Positions 58,501 through 64,000 of a DNA stretch of 64,000 nucleotides are shown one piece after another (position 1 is the stretch's first letter; the number at the start of each line of letters is the position of its first letter). This DNA is from Terebella lapidaria (lineage: Eukaryota > Annelida > Polychaeta > Terebellida > Terebellidae), in NCBI GenBank assembly GCA_949152475.1, contig OX424559.1, positions 33,835,119 through 33,899,118 on the forward strand, read 5' to 3'. The translations under genes and the position numbers were made by a program. Under the pieces are notes generated by a model that saw only the letters and a list, made by a program, of their open reading frames with translations, ran no database searches and was not told where the DNA came from.

Positions 58501-59570
58501 AAAATGGAGCCAGCACCAGCCACGTCGTGAAATTTCTCTGAATTTCTGCCAAAATGCGGGACTTAAATCAACCAAAGAAATTAAATTTGTAGTCCATCTA
58601 ATGTCTGAAGGTACGTAGGTCATCAAACAAACATTTCGAACAGTAGTTTATGGATAAAACGTCAGAAAACTGTCTACATTTATAAGACATTGCTGGACAT
58701 ATTTATAACAGGGTGAGAAACAGACGCGCTGGACCGTGACGAGTGACTCGTAGATTCCTGCACATATGTGCACGGATGGCTGACTCGATCAATACGAAGC
58801 CTTTGTAAAGGATAATCAGTGAAGTGGAGCAACTCTGTAAAATAATCGAATAGCCGAGTCTATTATATTCCAGAGACGCGACACTGAACCGATTATCAGA
58901 CTTAGTTCTCGGTTCCCCCTCAACTCAACTAAATCTCCGCCGGCATATGCACCTGCGAGTAGTAATCTGTGTGTACAACTGTACCGTCACACTTCAACAG
59001 TGTTAGGAAACAGAGGGCGACACTGTCTGAAGTTGTGATGAACTGTGTCACCATTATTATATCATGAGAATAGAAGTACATGTCCATTGCTGTTCTCGTA
59101 ATTTTCAACGATATACAACACGGTATTTACCAAATTTCTCAACTGATGTCTGCATCTAATGAATGGTTTGCATGATAATGATGACTATATATCAATCCTG
59201 GATTATGAATGAATCATGAATACAATAGAGTTTTAGATTCACGACCATGCCCACTGCTTGTGCTACCACTTTTCAGTGTCTTGATGAATGTAGAAAAGGG
59301 ACTCAACAGTAACACCACATTTATTGTTCACCTTCTCATCTACATTTTATTAGCCTCGACCAAGGTTCCATGGCATCAATCGAATTAGGTTTCCGCAATG
59401 ATGAAAACGACTCGCTAGTACGCGAACAAACGCGTCTTGTTTGAGCAGATGCAGTTTGTACACTGGCGGTTGTTGTATTAAACGCAGCAGATTACATTGC
59501 AGTAGATGACTGCAAAAAATATTCTACTGCAATATTCTACTGAGAACCGTCTCCCAGTAGATTCTGAAAA

Positions 59571-60358
59571 ATGATCTACTGCAAAGAACAGAACTGTGGA
59601 ACCGTGAACCTGATATTGACAGGCGCACCGTCTTGGGCGAAAGAAATGTATGCCGGGATAATATCACAAATACAGGGCTTGAAAACGGACATTGTACACA
59701 CCAACAAAAGTATTGACAATTTAACGTCGAAAGTGTCTCGTCATGACAAACAAACTGACGGCATTGTGGCAGGAAATGAATATATGCATGAACAAGTAGA
59801 AAAACTGCAAAAAGAGAACACTGAATCAAGTGACTGAATTCTACTTTTGGAATCATATTCCATGCGTAAGCAGCTACTGTTCCACGGTCTCACTGAGAAA
59901 ACGTGGGAAACAGAGGAACAAGCAGAGTCGACAGTGCGCACGTACCTGGAGGAAAAACTGAAACTTGATCCAGTGAACATTGCTTTTGACCGTGTCCATC
60001 GCATTGGTTCAAAGAATGTATCAACACGACTACATGTGAACCCCTCGAAAAAAAACATGGCCCAGACCCATCTTCGCCAGTTTCATCAACTCGCTTGACA
60101 AACAAAAGTTGTGGAATGCACGTAACGAGGACACGTCCGAGGCGTACATAACCCGACACTATCCATCTGAAATAGGCACTACCAGGAAAAATACTCACGC
60201 CGATACTGTAAGCTGCCAGGTCAATGCCCCAATACCTGGACAACTGCTACATGCGTGAAGATGAACTCGTGACCAAGGGCATTGCCTATACATTTAGAAC
60301 ATTGGACCTACTACCTGATGATATGGACCCCCGCGGCATCTCTACACCGATCATAGAA
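59571..60358 (+). pseudogene. LINE ORF1: coiled coil plus L1-type RNA-binding region
   Basis: A coiled coil (QIQGLKTDIVHTNKSIDNL, then HEQVEKLQKEN) is followed by RKQLLFHGL, a WE..E stretch and AFDRVHRIGS. That is the usual RRM-like core of L1-type ORF1 proteins (typically RRNNLLFHGI...FDRVHRIG). Then come PIFASF, LWNARN and TRHYPSEI, and YMREDELVTKGIAYTF, matching the C-terminal domain. One internal stop after the coiled coil and a few frame changes break it. The protein would chaperone LINE RNA. Confidence 0.8.
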
Positions 60359-60812
60359 GGCACAACATATTTCTGGGGTCGCAATTCTACACTATCAAAC
60401 CATCATCCGTTTAAAATCAAAGTGAACGGCACTCTGTATAATTGTACAGATCAGTATTTCCTTCATCAATTTGCACTCTATGCCAATGACATAGAATATG
60501 CAAATGCAATCCTCCGAACGGACGACCCAGCTATTCAGAAAGCGATCGCTAACAAAATCAAACACAGTGCCAAAAAGTGGCTAGAAATAGCTCCTCAATT
60601 GATGGGAAAAGGCCAAATTCGAACAAAATCCTGACCTGCGCTCGTATCTCATCTCCACCGGCGACACCCCGATCACAGAAGCCTCACCAAATGACAAGTA
60701 CTGGGGGATTGGCCCATCACTAGACAACATTAAACGTGCCGATAAACCAGCTTGGACCAGAAAGAATCAACTCGGCAAGTCACTGACAGAACTACGCGAC
60801 AGTTTGAAGTAA
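60359..60812 (+). pseudogene. NADAR domain carried by the LINE
   Basis: Directly after the ORF1 C-terminal region the frame continues as YFWGRNSTLSNHHPFKIKV, YNCTDQYFLHQFAL, ILRTDDPAIQKAI, KKWLEIAPQLM, then (after a one-base frame change near 60615) NPDLRSYLISTGDTPITEAS, DKYWGIGPS, NQLGKSLTELRDSLK and TAA at 60810-60812. This follows the full length of the NADAR/YbiA family (DUF1768), including the TEASPND..WG signature. Known members cleave N-glycosidic bonds of riboflavin intermediates or remove ADP-ribose from guanine. Its role in a retrotransposon is not known to me. Confidence 0.85.
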
Positions 60813-60837
60813 GAGCGTTTGTTGCCGTGCTATACAA

Positions 60838-61497
60838 TGCCTCCAATCAAGAGACTGTGCCCCGTACGACATTGTCATATATGACAATGAACATATCAGG
60901 ATTACTGGAACAAGATGCCGATTCCGACACCTTGCCTACAAGTGGCCCGGCCACCTTGGTAACGAGTACACGATAATAAGTGATAGCATATGCAAGTTTA
61001 TCAAAAACACTAGATACACTTGTGTACAAGTCTTCCCCAGCGCATGGATAGAAACACTAAAACGACACATCAGGATGTACCAAACAAGTGTGAAAACTTT
61101 CAAACTGATAATACGTCACGTCGGAACTAACAATCTGCACTCGAACTCGCCTGAAGAGATCCTGACCGTTTATGATCAATTGCTGACTGAAATCAAGAGA
61201 CAAAATCCACAAGCTAAAATAGCAATCTCAGCCATCATACCTCGTCCCAAAGACACATCCACATAAAATTGCGTCTGTCAAGAAGTCAACACTGGTCTGA
61301 AAAATCTCTCCAAATCATGGGATTGTCAGTTTCTTCATACATGGAGACCCTTCGTCAGACCGGACAAAACAGTCGACAGCTCAATGTTCCCGATCGACGG
61401 ACTCCATTTGAATTACAAAGGGACCTCGATGTTGAAAAAAATTTTTCGACGGATCTGTGACGAGACTCTGAGGTCAGTTGAAAGATGCCTGAGCTAG
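60838..61497 (+). pseudogene. SGNH-hydrolase (esterase-like) domain carried by the LINE
   Basis: It starts near ATG 60838, 26 bases after the NADAR stop, so it may be a separate frame or once joined. Readable parts: YTIISDSICKFI (block I, Ser in DS), FPSAWIETL, IIRHVGTNNLHSNSPEEIL (block III with N), AISAIIPRPKD, and DGLHLNYKG (block V with D and H), ending in TAG at 61495-61497. The frame changes at least twice. Esterase domains of this kind occur in ORF1 of some LINEs (for example CR1 and its relatives). Confidence 0.8.
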
Positions 61498-62008
61498 AAC
61501 AATATTGAATATTGTGGACATTTATCCTCTCCTGGCAATATATAGAATGTATAACTTGAAAATTATCGGAATCTGAGTGTAAAGGATAGTTAGAGTCAAT
61601 AATTTAGATATTATTATAATTTAGAGTCACGTATCTATGGATTTATATAGATTTACAATGAGTATTAGCATGGTTAAGCGTAACTACACCTGTAGATATG
61701 CAGATGTTAATGCTGCTGTCTGTGCACGGGGTGTCATGCTCCCTCGTCGTTCTGGGATTGCAGCTGAGCTTATGCTTGTACTTGGCCCAGTCGGATTTTT
61801 GGTGGTGACACCCCGGGCCCTTTGCTAACAGTGTTTACAGTGCGGCAGTAACTGTAAACATTTCATAACTACGTGTATGATCGCAGTTCATAATGCGTAG
61901 GAAATTATTTGAACACAATCAAAAACTGATCATGTACATTTCTTTCTCTCCCGTATTACATACATCACGCACCGCACAAACACACACGTATAATAATGTT
62001 ACATCTAA
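61498..62008 (+). other. LINE spacer between the SGNH frame and ORF2
   Basis: About 510 bases with no recognised domain. Confidence 0.5.
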
Positions 62009-62640
62009 ATGGATAACCTAAACCTACTTTCATCAAACGTACGTGGAATACGAACAGATAGAAGAAAACGAATCAGTTTATTCGCAATGTTCGCAGAAAA
62101 AATACATATCTTTTCTACGAGAAACCCATAGTTATCCGGAAATTGAAAACAAATGGAAAGACGAGTGGGGAGGTGACATTATATTTGCCCATGGTAGCAA
62201 TAGAAATAAAGGAGTATTCATATTATTACCGACTAATCTAGAGTATACGATAACATCTGAATTCAAAGATCCTGAAGGTCGTTTTATAATCCTAGAGACT
62301 TCCTGTCATAGTGACAATACGTACTTGTAAACCTCTACGCACCAACACAACTTAGCGAAAATTGCCAGACAAACTTTGCTGGAACAATAATGGCAAAATT
62401 AGCGATATATAACGGTGAAAATATAATATTTGGAGGTGATTTCAACATCGTACTCAACCCATCTCAGGATAAAAAGGGGGGCAACCTGAATGCAAACAGC
62501 TCCATTAAATACAGAAAATGTGTAGAAAGTCTTATGGAATCCTACCAATCAAGTGACGTATGGCGACTCCGGAAGGACAATAATTTCATGTTCACAAAAA
62601 CATATATTATCGTTTAGATTATTGGCTAATCTCAAACCAC
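62009..62640 (+). pseudogene. LINE ORF2: AP-type endonuclease
   Basis: It starts MDNLNLLSSNVRGIRTDRR, the usual L1-type endonuclease opening. Then ETHSYPEIENKWKDEWGG and NKGVFILL are followed by IIFGGDFNIVLNPSQDK (the GDFN motif with catalytic residues). Several frame breaks between these pieces show decay. Confidence 0.85.
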
Positions 62641-62659
62641 CTAATTAATAGAACAAACA

Positions 62660-64000
62660 ATGTTAAAATGCGCATGTGTTCCTTTAGACCACAGTTTGAT
62701 AGAGCTGAGCATGAAAAGCCCAGTTGACAAACGAAGGGGACCTGGTTACTGGAAATTCAACAATTTACTTTTGAAAGATACAACCTATATAAAACTGATC
62801 AAGAAAGTCATATACGACAATGCGATTGAAAATGAAATCGAAGACAGGGGAATGAAATGGGAGCTAATTAAAATGGATATCCGAACAACTACAATGAAAT
62901 ACAGCAAGCAAAAATCCGCTGAAAAAAAACAACAACACGTGAACTCGAGAACGAACTCGCTATGTTACACGAAAGAATAGCAAGTGGTAATCACACTGAA
63001 GAAATCAGTGAAAAACTTGGAGCACGAAAATAAATAGTATTAAACAAGAAAAGGCCAATGGCCTCATCACTAGGTCTAAAGCACAATGGTCGGGAGAAAG
63101 CGAAAAAAAATACACCATACTTCCTGAATTTAGAAAAGAGAAACTATCTCGACAAAACAATAACCCAAATAAAAGTCGATGAATAACTAATTACAGAATC
63201 AAACGAAATTTTAGAAGAGGAGAGAAAATTTTATACAAATCTATATTCTGAACCACAAAACAACTCCAAAAAAGGAGAGACAGACAGTTCTTGAAAAACT
63301 GGAGCCCGCTCAGCCTATCAACGACTGATTACAAACAACTTATCACACAAACATTAGTACCGCACCTGCCCAATATAATAAAAGAAGATCAAAACGCGTA
63401 CATTAAAGGTGGGGTGGGTATATAGGCGAAAATATACATACAATAATGACATAATACTGTACACTACTGTAAAATCCGTAACGTGACTGTTAATCCTTCT
63501 AATTGATTTTGAAAAAACCTTTGATACGATCAAATGGTCTTTTTCATTTGAAACTCTAAAAGCCTTTTAATCTTAGTGATAATTTTATACAGTGGGTTCA
63601 ATTATTATATACGCAAATAAACAGCGCAATAATCAATAATGGGTATTCAATCCGCAAGACAGGGTTGCCCACTCTCTGCTTATCTATTTATCTTAGTTGT
63701 GGAAGTAATGGCGATACGGTTAAGAATATATTATAAAGCATTAAACTCGAACATGAGGAAGTCAAAGTCAGCCAATTTGCAGACGATACAACCCTCTACC
63801 TGCAGGAATACGATTTAATACAACACGTTCAACTATTCCTGGAACCCTTTTACAAATGTTCTGAACTTCGAGCTAACATGGACAAGACACAGGCATACAT
63901 GATAGGCAAGCATATGAAACGCTTCAAAAATGAGTATGACCTTCATTGGAAACAAGGCCCTATATACACTCTTGGAATATACATATGTGATACTGAAACT
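62660..64000 (+). pseudogene. LINE ORF2: linker and reverse transcriptase, cut by window end
   Basis: It includes LDHSLIELSM and GPGYWKFNNLLL (the usual stretch after the endonuclease), then RT motifs: NWSPLSLSTTDYKQL near 63300, LIDFEKTFDTIKWSF near 63500, RQGCPLSAYLFILVVEVMAI near 63660-63715 and QFADDTTLYL near 63772. The catalytic FADD box is intact but frames are broken between motifs. Confidence 0.87.

Larger units (their letters stand above)
59571..64000 (+). mobile_element. L1/Tx1-like LINE with NADAR and SGNH domains, truncated by the window end
   Basis: Order: L1-type ORF1 protein, NADAR domain, SGNH-hydrolase domain, ~500-bp spacer, endonuclease, reverse transcriptase. Frames are broken at several points in both halves, so this copy is dead. 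The RT shows NW.PLSLSTTDYKQL, DQNAYIKGG-like sequence, LIDFEKTFD, RQGCPLSAYLFIL and FADDT, which place it in the L1/Tx1 group as far as reading by eye allows. The 5' end is not defined (58510-59570 has no clear feature); the 3' end lies beyond the window. Confidence 0.85.

Noticed and set aside
53311-59500. Signal-peptide or further Ig exons for gene B
   Set aside because: I read the minus strand for hydrophobic starts with donors and for Ig cores and found none convincing; the first exon may lie beyond the window or be too short to see.

Overview
The window is animal genomic DNA: short coding exons with GT/AG splice sites sit in long introns full of satellites, palindromes, microsatellites and one LINE. 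The kinds of dispersed repeat (GGACGGACG-type tails, TACATGTACA-rich stretches) and the immunoglobulin (Ig)/fibronectin type III (FN3) receptors suggest a marine lophotrochozoan, perhaps a mollusc. That assignment is an inference with low confidence.

The main content is a pair of convergent receptor genes. Gene A (+ strand, 525-16017, 5' end outside the window) encodes three Ig-like domains, two FN3 domains, a transmembrane (TM) helix and a long cytoplasmic tail with 11 short tyrosine motifs, two of them ITIM-like. Gene B (- strand, 52501-21546, 5' end not found) has almost the same five ectodomain exons, with similar introns. Its TM exon is diverged, and it continues through two juxtamembrane tyrosine exons into a tyrosine-kinase-like domain spread over seven exons. 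The HRD and DFG positions of that domain are substituted, so it looks like a pseudokinase. I assembled the splice phases by hand: 13 exons of A and 16 exons of B each stay open and in phase to a stop. The pair therefore looks like paired receptors with one ligand-binding design and two different signalling tails. The stops are 5.5 kb apart, tail to tail.

The introns hold most of the repeats. There are four large foldbacks whose arms are tandem arrays in opposite orientation (3.2-4.7, 9.4-14.1, 31.5-32.4 and 56.2-56.8 kb). A dispersed repeat with a ~133-bp tandem unit is rich in nuclear-receptor half-sites (1-0.4, 18-20, 22.4-23.7, 28.6-30.5, 52.6-53.3 and 58.2-58.5 kb). A 3.5-kb element with terminal inverted repeats nearly fills one intron of gene B. 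Satellites of 132 bp, 169 bp and 1.22 kb lie at 33.3-34.2, 39.5-40.7 and 35.2-39.1 kb.

The right end (59.5-64 kb) is a decayed L1/Tx1-like LINE on the + strand, running off the window. After an L1-type ORF1 protein it carries a NADAR (ADP-ribose/N-glycosidase family) domain and an SGNH-hydrolase domain, then an endonuclease/reverse-transcriptase ORF2. The LINE cargo and the paired receptors are the two observations I would follow first.
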